Source: Nocardiopsis kunsanensis DSM 44524 (GTDB lineage Bacteria > Actinomycetota > Actinomycetes > Streptosporangiales > Streptosporangiaceae). From it: a DNA stretch of 64,000 nucleotides. The stretch is from NCBI RefSeq assembly GCF_000340965.1, contig NZ_ANAY01000022.1:37946-101945 (forward strand), written 5' to 3'. This document shows positions 53,257 through 61,716 of this stretch, piece after piece; the first letter of the stretch is position 1; every line of letters starts with the position of its first letter. Made by a program: the position numbers and the translations under genes. The notes under the pieces are model-generated. The model was not told where the DNA came from and made no database searches. It saw only the letters and a program-made list of their open reading frames with translations.

Positions 53257-53892
53257 GTGTACCCACAGGATCCGAGCGGCCAGGAACCGCAACAGGGCGG
53301 GCCGTACCCGCCTCAGGGATGGGGTCGGCAGCCGCCGCAGGAGAGGAAGGCCTGGCCGTGGGTGCTGCTGGGCTGCGGTGTGTCCGCCCTGATCGTGCTC
53401 CTGCTCGGCATCGGTTGTACGGTCGCGGTGCTCTCGGGAGGAACCGAAGGGACCTCCGGGACGGAGTCCGGGGAGGGGACGGACGGCGGTGCCGGTGAGG
53501 CCGACGAGACGGTCGGCATGGGAGAACCCGGAACGATCGGGCAGTGGGAGGCCATGGTGGACAACATCGACACCTCCTCCACCCACGGTGACGAATTCTC
53601 CATGGAGGAGGCCCAGGGCGAATTCAAACTCATTGCGCTCACGGTCGAGAACATCGGTGATGAGGCGACGTACTTCGACGAGTCGGGTGTCTACCTCGTA
53701 GGAGAGGACGGGAACCGCCATTCGTCCAGCACGACGCTCACGGACGACTCGCTGTTCCTGGAACAGATCAACCCCGGGAACGAGGTCTCGGGGACCGTCG
53801 TGGTCGATGTCCCGGAAGGAACCGGGCTCGACAGTGTCGAGATCGAGGACACCGGATCCTCGGAAGGGCCCCTGGTCATCGAGGCGGAGTGA
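53257..53892 (+). CDS. DUF4352-type membrane-anchored protein
   Basis: 211 residues from GTG 53257 (GGGAG upstream; the frame is open further back). Pro/Gln/Gly-rich cytoplasmic N-terminus, one transmembrane helix (WVLLGCGVSALIVLLLGIGC), a Gly/Thr/Glu-rich linker, and a DUF4352 immunoglobulin-like domain (MGEPGTIGQWEAMVDNIDTS, FKLIALTVENIGDEATYFDE, INPGNEVSGTVVVDVPEG). Such proteins sit outside the membrane; function is unknown. The last gene before the tRNA-Arg scar. Confidence 0.78.
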   Translation: MYPQDPSGQEPQQGGPYPPQGWGRQPPQERKAWPWVLLGCGVSALIVLLLGIGCTVAVLSGGTEGTSGTESGEGTDGGAGEADETVGMGEPGTIGQWEAMVDNIDTSSTHGDEFSMEEAQGEFKLIALTVENIGDEATYFDESGVYLVGEDGNRHSSSTTLTDDSLFLEQINPGNEVSGTVVVDVPEGTGLDSVEIEDTGSSEGPLVIEAE

Positions 53893-53967
53893 TGGCCGTG
53901 CGCACGGGAGGGGGTACGGGTTCCCTCCCGTCACGCGCTGGTTTCCGACCCGGCGGGTCGGCGCGCA

Positions 53968-54012
53968 CAAAAAAGAGAACCGGGCCCGTGTGGTGTCCGG
54001 GACCGGTTCTCT
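53968..54012 (-). terminator. Intrinsic terminator of the former tRNA-Arg gene
   Basis: Ten-bp arms AGAGAACCGG / CCGGTTCTCT enclose a GC-rich loop; on the minus strand a run of six T follows. It lies 17 bases beyond the 3' end of the tRNA remnant. Confidence 0.75.
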
Positions 54013-54028
54013 CTCCACTGTCTCAAGG

Positions 54029-54076
54029 TGGCGCACTCGGGAGGACTCGAACCCCCAACCTTCTGATCCGTAGTCA
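54029..54076 (-). other. tRNA-Arg(ACG) 3' remnant, attachment-site scar
   Basis: On the minus strand: TGA-CTACGGA-TCA (anticodon loop with ACG), variable loop, complete T arm GGGGG-TTCGAGT-CCTCC, acceptor strand CGAGTGC, discriminator G and an encoded CCA. Upstream of the anticodon stem the match stops abruptly; no D arm or 5' acceptor strand exists. Integrative elements that use tRNA 3' ends leave exactly this remnant at the distal junction. Confidence 0.85.
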
Positions 54077-54414
54077 TCGGATGATGCGATGAATAATCGC
54101 AGGTCAGAGTCCATGTGGTGGCGCCTCCTCGCTGTACAAATCCACGTATGCGCCACGCCGCCAGAATCTCTCTCCAGGGCGGCTCCCGAGGCTTCTGCGG
54201 GCATTGAGCTCCCTCAGGCCATGGGGGCCGGTTCGGGTCCCATGACCGGCGTCAGACGGTGGACGTCGGATGGGCTTGCGCCGCTGCGTTGGTCTTGTCG
54301 CATGCGAACCACAAAATCTCGCGGGTAGGGCCAGGCAGGGTTTCGTGTGGGCGTACCCCGCATGCTCATCGGCCCACCTGAAGGTGTCCATTGTCTGTCG
54401 GTTCTACTGTCCCT

Positions 54415-54445
54415 GTTCGAGGACATGCTTACAATGTTCTCGAAC
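54415..54445. promoter_or_regulatory. hipB operator with embedded -10
   Basis: Twelve-bp arms GTTCGAGGACAT and (reverse complement) ATGTTCTCGAAC, one mismatch, around a 7-base centre. The -10-like TACAAT (54430-54435) lies between and inside the arms, so repressor binding would block the promoter. A single diverged half-site persists before the second hipB copy (62062-62070 region). Confidence 0.65.
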
Positions 54446-54463
54446 GAGGACGGAGAGCACGCG

Positions 54464-54718
54464 ATGCCGGAAGAGTTCGCCCTGACGGGGTGGTCCAAAC
54501 TGGGCGCTCTGGTCCGCGAGACGCGGCTCTCTCAGGGTTTCAGTCAGGCGGCCCTGGCCGACCGGGTGGGTGTCGCCCGCTCCTGGCTGGCCCGCGTCGA
54601 GGCCGGACACCGCGGTGTCGAACTGGAGCCCTTGCTGCGACTCCTCGCCGCCCTGGACCTCACACCCACCCTGCGATCGAACCGCGACGTGGCACCGGGG
54701 CAGCCGAGTCTTGATTAG
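54464..54718 (+). CDS. hipB: HipB-like XRE antitoxin
   Basis: 84 residues. XRE HTH at about 10-65: GALVRETRLSQGFSQAALAD, RVGVARSWLARVEAGHRGVE, LLRLLAALDLTPTL. This is the usual HipB pattern, which binds operators upstream of hipBA and neutralises HipA kinase. ATG 54464 has GGAG 8 bases upstream. The partner toxin gene behind it is only a fragment, so HipB here is an orphan. A diverged second copy lies at 62088-62300. Confidence 0.8.
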   Translation: MPEEFALTGWSKLGALVRETRLSQGFSQAALADRVGVARSWLARVEAGHRGVELEPLLRLLAALDLTPTLRSNRDVAPGQPSLD

Positions 54719-54719
54719 G

Positions 54720-54767
54720 CCCCTGCCGTACCCGCACGGATGTCCCCTGCCGTACCCGCACGGATGT
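54720..54767 (+). repeat. 24-bp perfect tandem duplication
   Basis: Two identical 24-bp units (54720-54743 and 54744-54767), each CCCCTGCCGTACCCGCACGG plus ATGT, between hipB and the hipA fragment. Confidence 0.9.
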
Positions 54768-54877
54768 CGGGTACCCGGCAGGACTCGACGGACGACGTCG
54801 GCGCCGAGCTGAGGACGGCTTCGCAAGAGCGTCGGGCTTCCTGGGGCCTGCCGAACACCAGCGCCAGGAGACCGACG

Positions 54878-55100
54878 CTGACTGAGCGTGTGGCCGTCCT
54901 GCTGTCAGGTGAGATCGTGGGCCACCTGGAACGCGCAGCGCCCGACGAGGACCCCACGTTCTCCTATGCGGCCGAGTACGTGCAGACCGCTGAGGCGGCC
55001 CCCTCCGCGCGCCTGCCCCTCCAACGGGCAGCGAGACTCCTCGCCGGGCTCAACAAACAGGCGTTCGCGGACAACTTGCTCGATCGAGATCGCCGATCGT
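54878..55100 (+). pseudogene. Truncated hipA (N-terminal fragment)
   Basis: LTERVAVLLSGEIVGHLERA, PTFSYAAEYVQTAEAAPSAR and LPLQRAARLLAGL, then FADNLLD, follow the first 75 or so residues of HipA (V-x-hydrophobic-x-G-x-x-VGxL, FxYxxEW, SLPLQ, FFDNLLPE). The kinase core is absent; the convergent fic gene begins right after. The frame is open from 54740, with no clear start. Confidence 0.6.
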
Positions 55101-55112
55101 GGATGTGTCAGC

Positions 55113-56195
55113 TCACTCGGGGCGCGTCAACACGTCCAGGAACTCGTGGTTCACGAAGAGGCGTTCTCGACCGACCTTGACGTCGCGGAGGAGCCCCGCC
55201 TTGACCAGTGCGTGCAGCCAGGACGACGCAGTCTGGCGCGAGACATCGCATCGGTCGGCCACGAGGTTGATGCGGCAGTAGGGCTGCTCGAACAGGACGG
55301 CCAAGAACTGTGCGTCCCGTCCTCCCGTAGTGGCAGCGCGAGCTCGCTCGGCAATGTCCTCCTGACACGTGCGGATGGCTTCGATCTTTCGAGTCGTCGA
55401 CACTGCAGAGTCGCGAACAACGTCGAGCATGTAGAGGACCCATTCGATCCAGGCGCCGTCAGCTGTCACGGCTCGCAGGAGTCGGTAGTAGTCGTTCTTG
55501 CGGGCGATGATGGCGCGTGAGAGATAGAGGATCGGGTCGCGCAGTAGACCGGCCTCGATCAGCATCAGGATGTTGATGACGCGGCCGGTGCGTCCGTTGC
55601 CACCGTGGAAGGGGTGGATCGCCTCGAACTGGTAATGGGCCACCGCCATGCGCACCAGCGGATCAAGATCGTCTTCAGCGTGAACGAATCGCTCCCAGGC
55701 CGAGAGCTTCTCGCGAATGAGGTCGGCGCCCTCGGGCGGGGTGTACACAACCTGCCGTGTGGTCGGGTTCGCGATGCGCGTGCCGGCCACTGCACGAATG
55801 GCCATTTCCCGGCCCTGCAACTCGGAGCAGATTCGGACAGCTGTCGCAGACGTGAGCGGCCGGTTCCTGATCGATTCGAATCCGGCGAACAGCGCGCTCC
55901 GGTAGCGCAGCGCCTCCTTGGTGGCGTGGTCTCCCCCGCCGGAGTCGGCGTGCTTGAACAGTTCATCGGCCGTGGTCACGATGTTCTCGATCTCGGAGCT
56001 GGCTTGCGCCTCGAGCAGCGGGACAGCGTGGATCAGGATGTTGGGGTTCGGCAGCAGCTGGCCGGCCTGGGCGAGTGTCGCAAGTGCTGTTCGGGCTTCG
56101 ACGGTCGACTTGAGCACGGGTTTGGGCTCCAGGTCGAGGCCTGCCGGCGGCAACGGGGGCAGATCGTTGAAGGGAACGTCGGGACTCCAGGACAC
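55113..56195 (-). CDS. Fic family protein, class II, with C-terminal HTH
   Basis: 360 residues. The Fic catalytic motif HPFHGGNGRTGR (194-205) is complete, so AMP transfer to a target hydroxyl is expected. An inhibitory helix motif SSEIEN (66-71, pattern S-x-x-x-E-N) precedes it, marking a class II self-inhibited Fic. The N-terminal half has the usual DUF4172-like/Fic_N features (PLLEAQASSEIENIVTTADE). Residues about 300-350 form a winged HTH (INLVADRCDVSRQTASSWLHA). An 8+8 inverted repeat lies 29 bases upstream. Convergent with the hipA fragment. Confidence 0.92.
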   Translation of the reverse strand: MSWSPDVPFNDLPPLPPAGLDLEPKPVLKSTVEARTALATLAQAGQLLPNPNILIHAVPLLEAQASSEIENIVTTADELFKHADSGGGDHATKEALRYRSALFAGFESIRNRPLTSATAVRICSELQGREMAIRAVAGTRIANPTTRQVVYTPPEGADLIREKLSAWERFVHAEDDLDPLVRMAVAHYQFEAIHPFHGGNGRTGRVINILMLIEAGLLRDPILYLSRAIIARKNDYYRLLRAVTADGAWIEWVLYMLDVVRDSAVSTTRKIEAIRTCQEDIAERARAATTGGRDAQFLAVLFEQPYCRINLVADRCDVSRQTASSWLHALVKAGLLRDVKVGRERLFVNHEFLDVLTRPE

Positions 56196-56223
56196 GCGTC
56201 AACTCCTTCGACATATCCGCACC

Positions 56224-56256
56224 ACATGTTAAGAATCCTGGAGGAACCTAACATGT
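56224..56256. promoter_or_regulatory. Fic operator ACATGTTA-N17-TAACATGT
   Basis: Perfect 8-bp inverted repeat, each half containing the palindrome ACATGT, 29 bases upstream of the fic ATG. The Fic protein carries its own HTH, so autoregulation is plausible. Confidence 0.6.
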
Positions 56257-56361
56257 TCCCGGGATGTGTCAGGTGCCTCGACACGTCCTCATCACACGTT
56301 GATCCGTGTCTCGGCGAGGATCCGGGCTATCTGAGTTCTGGCATACCGGCAGGCCGCGAGC

Positions 56362-56520
56362 ATGACCCCCACACCGCGATGCCCTACCCACCCCTCTGAC
56401 CTGACCGATGACCAGTGGGCCCTGATCGAGCCCTTGCTCCCACCGGCCAACACCGGATGGCCGTCCCGAGAGGCGCCCCGCCGCGATTGCGTGGGCTGGC
56501 CGGATAACAGGACCCTGGCT
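56362..56520 (+). pseudogene. IS5-family transposase N-terminal remnant
   Basis: PSDLTDDQWALIEPLLPPAN and TGWPSREAPRRD match the start of IS5-group (DUF4096-type) transposases. After about 40 residues the similarity ends and a stop follows. Terminal inverted repeats were not recognised. Confidence 0.65.
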
Positions 56521-56545
56521 CACCCCTGGTACACGGTGGAACGCT

Positions 56546-56686
56546 CCTGAACCGGAATGGTCCACCGCGGTACAGCGATGGTACGCGGGCCTGCGGACGT
56601 GGAGCCGACAGGGTTTCGACGTCCGCGTCGCTCCCGGCCTGACGGGGTGGTGGCCGGGTGTGGAGGCCGACATCGCTATCCAGTGA
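56546..56686 (+). pseudogene. Short fragment, possibly of a phage small-terminase-like gene
   Basis: One frame reads EWSTAVQRWYAGLRTWSRQG then FDVRVAPGLTGWWPGV and stops at 56684. The W-x(7)-WYAGLRTS-like pattern recalls phage small terminase proteins, but the match is weak. The rest of 56687-56865 shows no gene. Confidence 0.25.
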
Positions 56687-56865
56687 AAGGCGGCCAACCT
56701 TCTGAAACGGTTGGCTCCCACGCGGCTCTGCGGGCGAAACCTCAGTTCGGAGTGTTTGTTGCCTGGACTCGACTTGGCTCGCACGCTGGAGGCGGAACCC
56801 GCGATGAGGTCGAGAAAGATCATCGGCGAACGCCTCGCCAGGGCTGACGGCTGACAGGGTCCCGA

Positions 56866-57379
56866 TCAGTCCTGGCCGTCGTCTGCTTCCCAGGTGGCGT
56901 AGTCCTCCTCGAGTTCCCGCTTGTACTCCAGCCAGGAGGCACGGGCCGTGTCGACCGACGCTGACCTCTCGGGCGTGTGCTCCTGGACCGCCACGGCCAA
57001 CAGCAGGTCGAACCCGGTGGCGTCGGGCAGGAGCAGGACCGAGCCTGCGGTCACCGCGAGGCCTGTTGGGACCAGGCCCCCTCGAAGACCTCGTCCAGCT
57101 CCGATATCTCCTCGCTCAGCAGCTCCAGGAGCCCCCAGGCGAAGGTCGCCGAACCGGGGGATCGTCGTCCGGGAAGCCGGGCAGTGGTTTCTCCGTCCTG
57201 CGTCGATCACGGCAGAAGACCTTGATCAGGATGTCGCGGCCCGCCCTGTCCTCCAAGACGATGGTGGGGCAGGAGTTGTCGTCGATGTGGGCGACCCGTC
57301 CTTGCTGGAGCAGCCCGTCGAGGAGGAGGGACAGGTCTTCTTCGCGTTCGGCCAGTAGCTCGAAGATGCCCGAGGCCAT
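56866..57379 (-). pseudogene. Frameshifted hypothetical gene
   Basis: Starts MASGIFELLAEREEDLSLLL with a coherent 70-residue segment (GRVAHIDDNSCPTIVLEDRA, ILIKVFCRD), continues in a second frame (ATFAWGLLELLSEEISELDE) and ends in a third (AVTAGSVLLLPDATGFDLLL, WLEYKRELEEDYATWEADDG). At least two frameshifts are needed. No family was recognised. Confidence 0.5.
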
Positions 57380-57435
57380 CGCTCGGGCCTGGTCGGGGTT
57401 GTCGTCGGTGGAACCGTACGGAGTGCTCTGGCCCC

Positions 57436-57609
57436 AAGGGAGTGGGGTTCGATATCGTCGTGGTCGCGGAACCCGCCCGTATCGTCGCCGCGGAGCCGCG
57501 TGGACTCCACAGCCTCTACGTGGCCCTCACCCGCGCGGTCAGCCACCTGCACATCATCAATGCCGAACCCCTGCCGGCGGCTCTGAGAGGCACTCCCGTG
57601 GCGCAGTAG
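57436..57609 (+). pseudogene. C-terminal fragment of a UvrD/Rep-type helicase
   Basis: KGVGFDIVVVAEPARIVAAE, then GLHSLYVALTRAVSHLHII and a stop after 20 more residues. KGxEFDxVxxV and LYVALTRA are helicase motifs V and VI of the UvrD superfamily. Everything upstream of motif V is gone. Confidence 0.7.
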
Positions 57610-58422
57610 CCCGATCACTCGCATCGCCGGCGCGGCCACGACCAACGGCTCATGGGAGTGTTTTCACGAACGGGGCCTCCTCGTAGTCGTGCACCGTGGC
57701 CGGATCATCGTTCGCCACCGCATCCCACGGACACCCGGCAGTCGCGCATGGGGCTTGTCCCGCCTGGCCGGCTACGGCCTCCGGCGGCCCCGCCGGTCCG
57801 CGCCCCCGTCCACGCGGGCGGTCCAGGCCGCGACCCGCTCCAGGAACGTGTCGGCCGTGTACGGGCGGTCTCCGGAAAGGTCGGCACGGCGATGGCGCGT
57901 TCGAAGAACGCGGAGGCTCGCCGGCTTGGGCGCCACGCACCCGTTCGGCTCCCATCGCGGCCTGGCACGGACGGCCCGGGGCACGGCACAACGGCCATGC
58001 CCGGTCCGGTTCGCGGAAGGACCGTCGCGGCAGCGCGTGGGAGTGAGCGGTACGGGGCGGCGCGAGCGCGCTGGAGTCAGGCGGCGCCTGTGCGGTGTGA
58101 GATCACGGCATCATCCCGGGTACGGTGCCGCCCACCCGTCGCCGTCCACTTGGCCGACGTCACGCGACACAGGAGTCATTCCAACCCGGGTGCCACCGGT
58201 TGTCAACCGACCGATGCGGGCGAGGCACCCGATCAGGGCGTACAGCGAGACCTTCCACCACGGCTTCCGCTCGACACCGACCGGGACCGCTCGGGGCGGC
58301 GACGGACGCGAGGCCGTCGAACTCTCCCAGGAGCTGGGACCCGACGTCCTCCCGCCTGACCTCCGGGTACCCGGAACGGATGGGGCTCGCCGCGGGCTCG
58401 GAAATCGCCGTACCTCTTCCGC
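57610..58422. other. Degraded stretch without a recognisable gene
   Basis: 813 bases of GC-rich sequence with overlapping frames on both strands, none with a ribosome site, codon bias or family motif. Consistent with decayed island DNA. Confidence 0.45.
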
Positions 58423-58784
58423 GCGCCGGTGGTGGTGGTCCTGACCACCTTCGCCATGGAGGAGTACGTTCACCAGGCGCTGCGCGCGGGAGCACGCGGA
58501 TTCTCTCGCAAGGACACTCCGGTACGTGAGTCGATGAACGCGGTCCGCGCCATGGACCACGGGGACGCCCCACGCGCCCCCAGCCAGCATCACCCGCCGC
58601 CCGGAAGTGCTCACCGAGCGGGGCGGTGGCTCTGGGGGCCGTCGGAATGTCCAACGCGGAAGCGGCCGCCGCGTTGAACATGCAGGGAGGGACGGTGAGG
58701 GCGCACGTCAGCCCCATCCCCGGAAAGCTCGGCGGCGACAGGGTCCAGGAGGCCGTCCTCGCCCACGAGGTCGGATGGGTGTAG
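58423..58784 (+). pseudogene. NarL-type response regulator remnant
   Basis: First part VVVVLTTFAMEEYVHQALRA plus GARGFSRKDTPV is the end of a receiver domain (conserved lysine in RKDTP). In another frame GMSNAEAAAALNMQGGTVRA and GDRVQEAVLAHEVGW give the LuxR HTH and the C-terminus, ending at TAG 58782. The 5' part is missing and a frameshift separates the pieces. Confidence 0.65.
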
Positions 58785-58990
58785 CGCACACGGGCGGTAC
58801 CGCCCGAACCAGGATCAGCGCTCCGCGCGCTGGGGCAGACTTCCAGGTTCCACGAAGAGGTCAATGGCATTCCCTGCCGCCGAGGTAGTCCCCAAGACGA
58901 TGGGTCCGAGGCGGGACCGCCCAGCCGCCACCGGATCTTTCGGCGACCCCTGGAAGCGCGTTGGCGGCCGGACGGGCCCCGCGAGCGCGT

Positions 58991-59635
58991 TCACACGGCG
59001 ATCTCCAGCTCTGCCAGCAGAGCGCGTACCCGCTCCGCGATGGCGTCGCGGATCGACCGCACGGCGACCAGGTCCTGGCCGTCGGGGTCCTCCAGGGTCC
59101 ATTCCTCGTAGCGCTTACCGGGGAAGACCGGGCAGGCGTCCCCGCAGCCCATGCTCACCACGACGTCAGCGGCGCGAACCACCTCGTCCGTCCAGGGCTT
59201 GGGGAACTCGGTCGAGATGTCGATGCCGATCTCCTTCATGGCCGCCACCGCGGCCAGGTTGACCTCCTGGCTAGGCTCGGAACCGCCGGATCAGGCGATC
59301 GCCCGCTCGCCGACCAGGTGTTGGAAGAAGCCCAGCGCCATCTGGCTGCGCCCGGCGTTGTGCGTGCACAGGAACAGCACGACGGGACGGCCGTCGTCCA
59401 CCTTGTTCTCGATCCGCGCCAGGGCGCTGAGCCGCTGGCGGGCGAAGCGCTCGGCCAGCAGCGGTAAGAATTGGGCGATGGTGGCGCGCGCCGCGAACTG
59501 GTCGTAGCTGGAGTGCAGGAACCGCTCGATGGTCTCGGTGTTGAACACCCCCGCGAAGTCCTTGGCGAGGTTGCCGGAGGCGACCTTGAGGGAGTACTGC
59601 TGGTCGACGGTGAACTGGCGGGGCCGAACGGTCAT
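58991..59635 (-). pseudogene. arsC: Arsenate reductase (ArsC, LMW-phosphatase type) with one in-frame UGA
   Basis: 214 codons. An N-terminal three-helix bundle domain (residues 1-80, FTVDQQYSLKVASGNLAKDF, FLPLLAERFARQRL) precedes the catalytic domain with the P-loop CTHNAGRSQ and, after the stop, GIDISTEFPKPWTDEVV, SMGCGDACPVFPGKRYEEW. The only defect is a TGA (59293-59291) in GERAIA-stop-SGGSEP, where relatives usually have tryptophan. The frame continues unchanged to 58991. GGAAGGA precedes the ATG, which overlaps the stop of the arsC fragment upstream. Confidence 0.8.
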
Positions 59636-59772
59636 GGTGTTCCTTCCGGGTGCAAGGCGGGCGCGAGCCGCTCCACGCGGTCGCTGATCTGGGCGAAGGC
59701 GTCCTCGAACGCCTCCTCGGCGCCGGTGCGCACCGGGTCGGGAACCGACCAGTGCAGCCGGGGGCGGTTCGG
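59632..59772 (-). pseudogene. C-terminal fragment of a second ArsC-type gene
   Basis: RLHWSVPDPVRTGAEEAFED then AFAQISDRVERLAPALHPEG and stop matches the end of low-molecular-weight-phosphatase ArsC proteins (HWxxPDPxR...RV..LA). The 5' part is missing; tail gene 1 on the other strand begins 3 bases beyond. The stop overlaps the next arsC ATG (ATGA), the remains of an ars operon. Confidence 0.65.
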
Positions 59773-59774
59773 GG

Positions 59775-60104
59775 GTGTCCTCACTGCGTATCCGGCGGGT
59801 CGACGACACCGTCCACCTGGCCGGGCGCGTCGCCAAGACGACGGGGGAGGGTCGGCCGCGGCGGGCCTCCATGGCCGACCACCGGGCCTTCCTCCCCTCC
59901 TCCGGTGTCTTCCACTCCCTCGTGCGCACGGATCTCGGTATCAGGCGATTCGCCGTCGTCAACGGCTTCCTGTGGCTCGATTCGCTGCCGCGTGTCGACA
60001 GCGGGTCACTACCCGAAGGCGAGTGGGTCTACCTGAACGAGTCCTGGCACACCGACGCACCCTGGGAGGGCACCCTTCCCGATGAACCGCCCGCGATACC
60101 GTGA
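59775..60104 (+). CDS. Phage tail-associated protein, possibly truncated at its 5' end
   Basis: 109 residues (SLRIRRVDDTVHLAGRVAKT, FLWLDSLPRVDSGSLPEGEW, YLNESWHTDAPW). It resembles the C-terminal part of longer actinophage minor tail or fibre-type proteins. The GTG start has only a weak ribosome site, and the ars fragment abuts it, so the 5' part may be lost. It overlaps the next tail gene by GTGA. Confidence 0.5.
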   Translation: MSSLRIRRVDDTVHLAGRVAKTTGEGRPRRASMADHRAFLPSSGVFHSLVRTDLGIRRFAVVNGFLWLDSLPRVDSGSLPEGEWVYLNESWHTDAPWEGTLPDEPPAIP

Positions 60105-61252
60105 GCGGCACCTACACCTACTACGTCACCGACCTGCTCAGCGGGAGGATCATCGGTGACCTCCCGCTGACCGGGGTGGGTTTCACCCGGGTCCTCAACG
60201 CCCCGGGCACCTTCAGGGGCAACCTGCTCACCCGTGATCCGCGTGTGCGGGCGCTGGCGCTCCGGCGGCTCACCGAGCCGGGCCGGACCGCGCTGTACGT
60301 GGACCGCGACGGCGTCCTGGTGTGGGGCGGGAGCATCTGGACGACCCGTTACACGGCCGAGGACGGCATGCTGGAGGTGAGCGCCGCCGACTTCCTCTCC
60401 TATTTCGAACACCGGTTCGTCCTGCGCTATCCGCTGCTGCCCGGGGTTCCGGTCGCGGAGCAACCGCCAGTGCGCTTTCCCGCCGAGGGGGAGGAGGACG
60501 TCGACCAGCTCTCCATCGCCGAGTCCCTGATCAACCTCGCCCAGAGCCCCCCGGGCGGCGATCTGGGTGTCCGGGTGCGTCGCAGCGGCAGCGCCCCGCA
60601 CACGCCGAGGGACGTCACCTACCACCCCTTCGACCTCAAGCCGGTCCTGGAGGCGCTGTCGGACCTGTCGGACCTGTCCGACGCGGTCGACGGCTTCGAC
60701 TTCATCTCCGACGTCCGCTATGCGCGGGGCGTTCCCGAGAGGTCGGTCCTCTTCGGCGCTCCCCTGCTGGACCAGTCGGGAGCCGCGCACCTGTGGGAGT
60801 ACGGAGCCGGACTGGTCGACTTCGACTGGCCAATGGATGCCGCGGACGCGGCGAGCCGGGTGTTCGCCCGGGGCGCGGGCAGCGGAGCCGAACAGTTGAT
60901 TGAGTTCTCGGCGATGACCACACACGGTCCGCGGCCCGTTCCCCTGTTGGAGAGCGCTGTGTCCGCGCTCGACATCAGCGATCGGAGCCTGCTGGGCGCA
61001 CTCGCCGAGCAGCGCCGACGCAACCTGGAACGTCCCGTGACCCTTCCGGAGCTGACCGTGCGGGCTGACCACCCGCCGCACCTGGGCGCCTACAGGGTCG
61101 GTGATCGCGCGCGCTTCATCATCGACGCCCCCTTCTTCGCCGATCTGGTCGACGTGACGACGCGCATCGTGGAGTACGAGGTCTCCCCGGGGGACGACGC
61201 CGAGGAGGAGCTGGTCCGGCTCACCGTCACACCGACGGAGGAGACGCCGTGA
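60101..61252 (+). CDS. Phage minor tail protein (ReqiPepy6 Gp37-like family)
   Basis: 383 residues. TYTYYVTDLLSGRIIGDLPL, PGTFRGNLLTRDPRVRAL and ALYVDRDGVLVWGGSIWTTR followed by SAADFLSYFEHR are typical of the Siphovirus ReqiPepy6 Gp37-like tail component, a baseplate hub-type protein. GTG start overlapping the preceding stop, and its own stop overlaps the next start. No capsid, portal or integrase genes accompany it. Confidence 0.75.
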   Translation: MSGTYTYYVTDLLSGRIIGDLPLTGVGFTRVLNAPGTFRGNLLTRDPRVRALALRRLTEPGRTALYVDRDGVLVWGGSIWTTRYTAEDGMLEVSAADFLSYFEHRFVLRYPLLPGVPVAEQPPVRFPAEGEEDVDQLSIAESLINLAQSPPGGDLGVRVRRSGSAPHTPRDVTYHPFDLKPVLEALSDLSDLSDAVDGFDFISDVRYARGVPERSVLFGAPLLDQSGAAHLWEYGAGLVDFDWPMDAADAASRVFARGAGSGAEQLIEFSAMTTHGPRPVPLLESAVSALDISDRSLLGALAEQRRRNLERPVTLPELTVRADHPPHLGAYRVGDRARFIIDAPFFADLVDVTTRIVEYEVSPGDDAEEELVRLTVTPTEETP

Positions 61253-61716
61253 GCCGCGTCAACCGTCCGGACTCGCTCCTCGACCAGCTACGCGACATGC
61301 GTCGCCGGTTGGCCCGTCTGGAGGCGTCCCGACACCAGCCGGGTGAGGCCGCAGCGCTGTTCCGCGGGTCTGCCGGGCCGAGGGCCGCACCGCCCGTCGG
61401 CGGTCCGATCCTCCCCGCCCGTGGACGCGACCAGTGGAGCAGCACCTCCGACACCCGGGAGACGGTCGGGCACACCTGGTGGGAGGAGGGGAGCGGCCAT
61501 GCTGAGGTACTGCTCACAGGGAGTGCCAGTGCTGATACCACGGGGCTGGCCCGTGTGGTGGTCGACGGAGCGCCGGTGGGACCGGAGCTCTCGCTCGGTG
61601 ACATCCCCGCACGCCTGCGCCTGGCCGTGGATCCGTACGGCGCCGCGGAGATGGAAGTGCAGGTACGGCGAACGGGCGGTGACGGAACCGTGTGGGTCAC
61701 CGCCGGACTGGCCTGA
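61249..61716 (+). CDS. Phage tail-associated protein with N-terminal coiled coil
   Basis: 155 residues. A short coiled coil (SLLDQLRDMRRRLARLEASR, residues 8-27) precedes a beta-rich region (VLLTGSASADTTGLARVVVD, MEVQVRRTGGDGTVWVTAGL). Small proteins of this layout follow the Gp37-like tail gene in actinophages. GTG start overlapping the preceding stop. Confidence 0.6.
   Translation: MSRVNRPDSLLDQLRDMRRRLARLEASRHQPGEAAALFRGSAGPRAAPPVGGPILPARGRDQWSSTSDTRETVGHTWWEEGSGHAEVLLTGSASADTTGLARVVVDGAPVGPELSLGDIPARLRLAVDPYGAAEMEVQVRRTGGDGTVWVTAGLA

Larger units (their letters stand above)
53893..54463. other. Gene-poor stretch at the island boundary
   Basis: 571 bases. From left to right: a terminator with a T-run on the minus strand (53968-54012), the tRNA-Arg 3' remnant (54029-54076), about 340 bases with no recognisable gene, and the hipB promoter-operator (54415-54445). 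Confidence 0.6.

Noticed and set aside
54077..54414. Intact tRNA-Arg with an unusual 5' half
   Set aside because: The sequence before the anticodon stem does not pair with the acceptor or form a D arm, so the tRNA is truncated.
57650..58422. Several overlapping frames of 70-250 codons
   Set aside because: Frames on both strands compete, with Arg/Pro/Gly-rich shadow composition and no motif; treated as decayed DNA.
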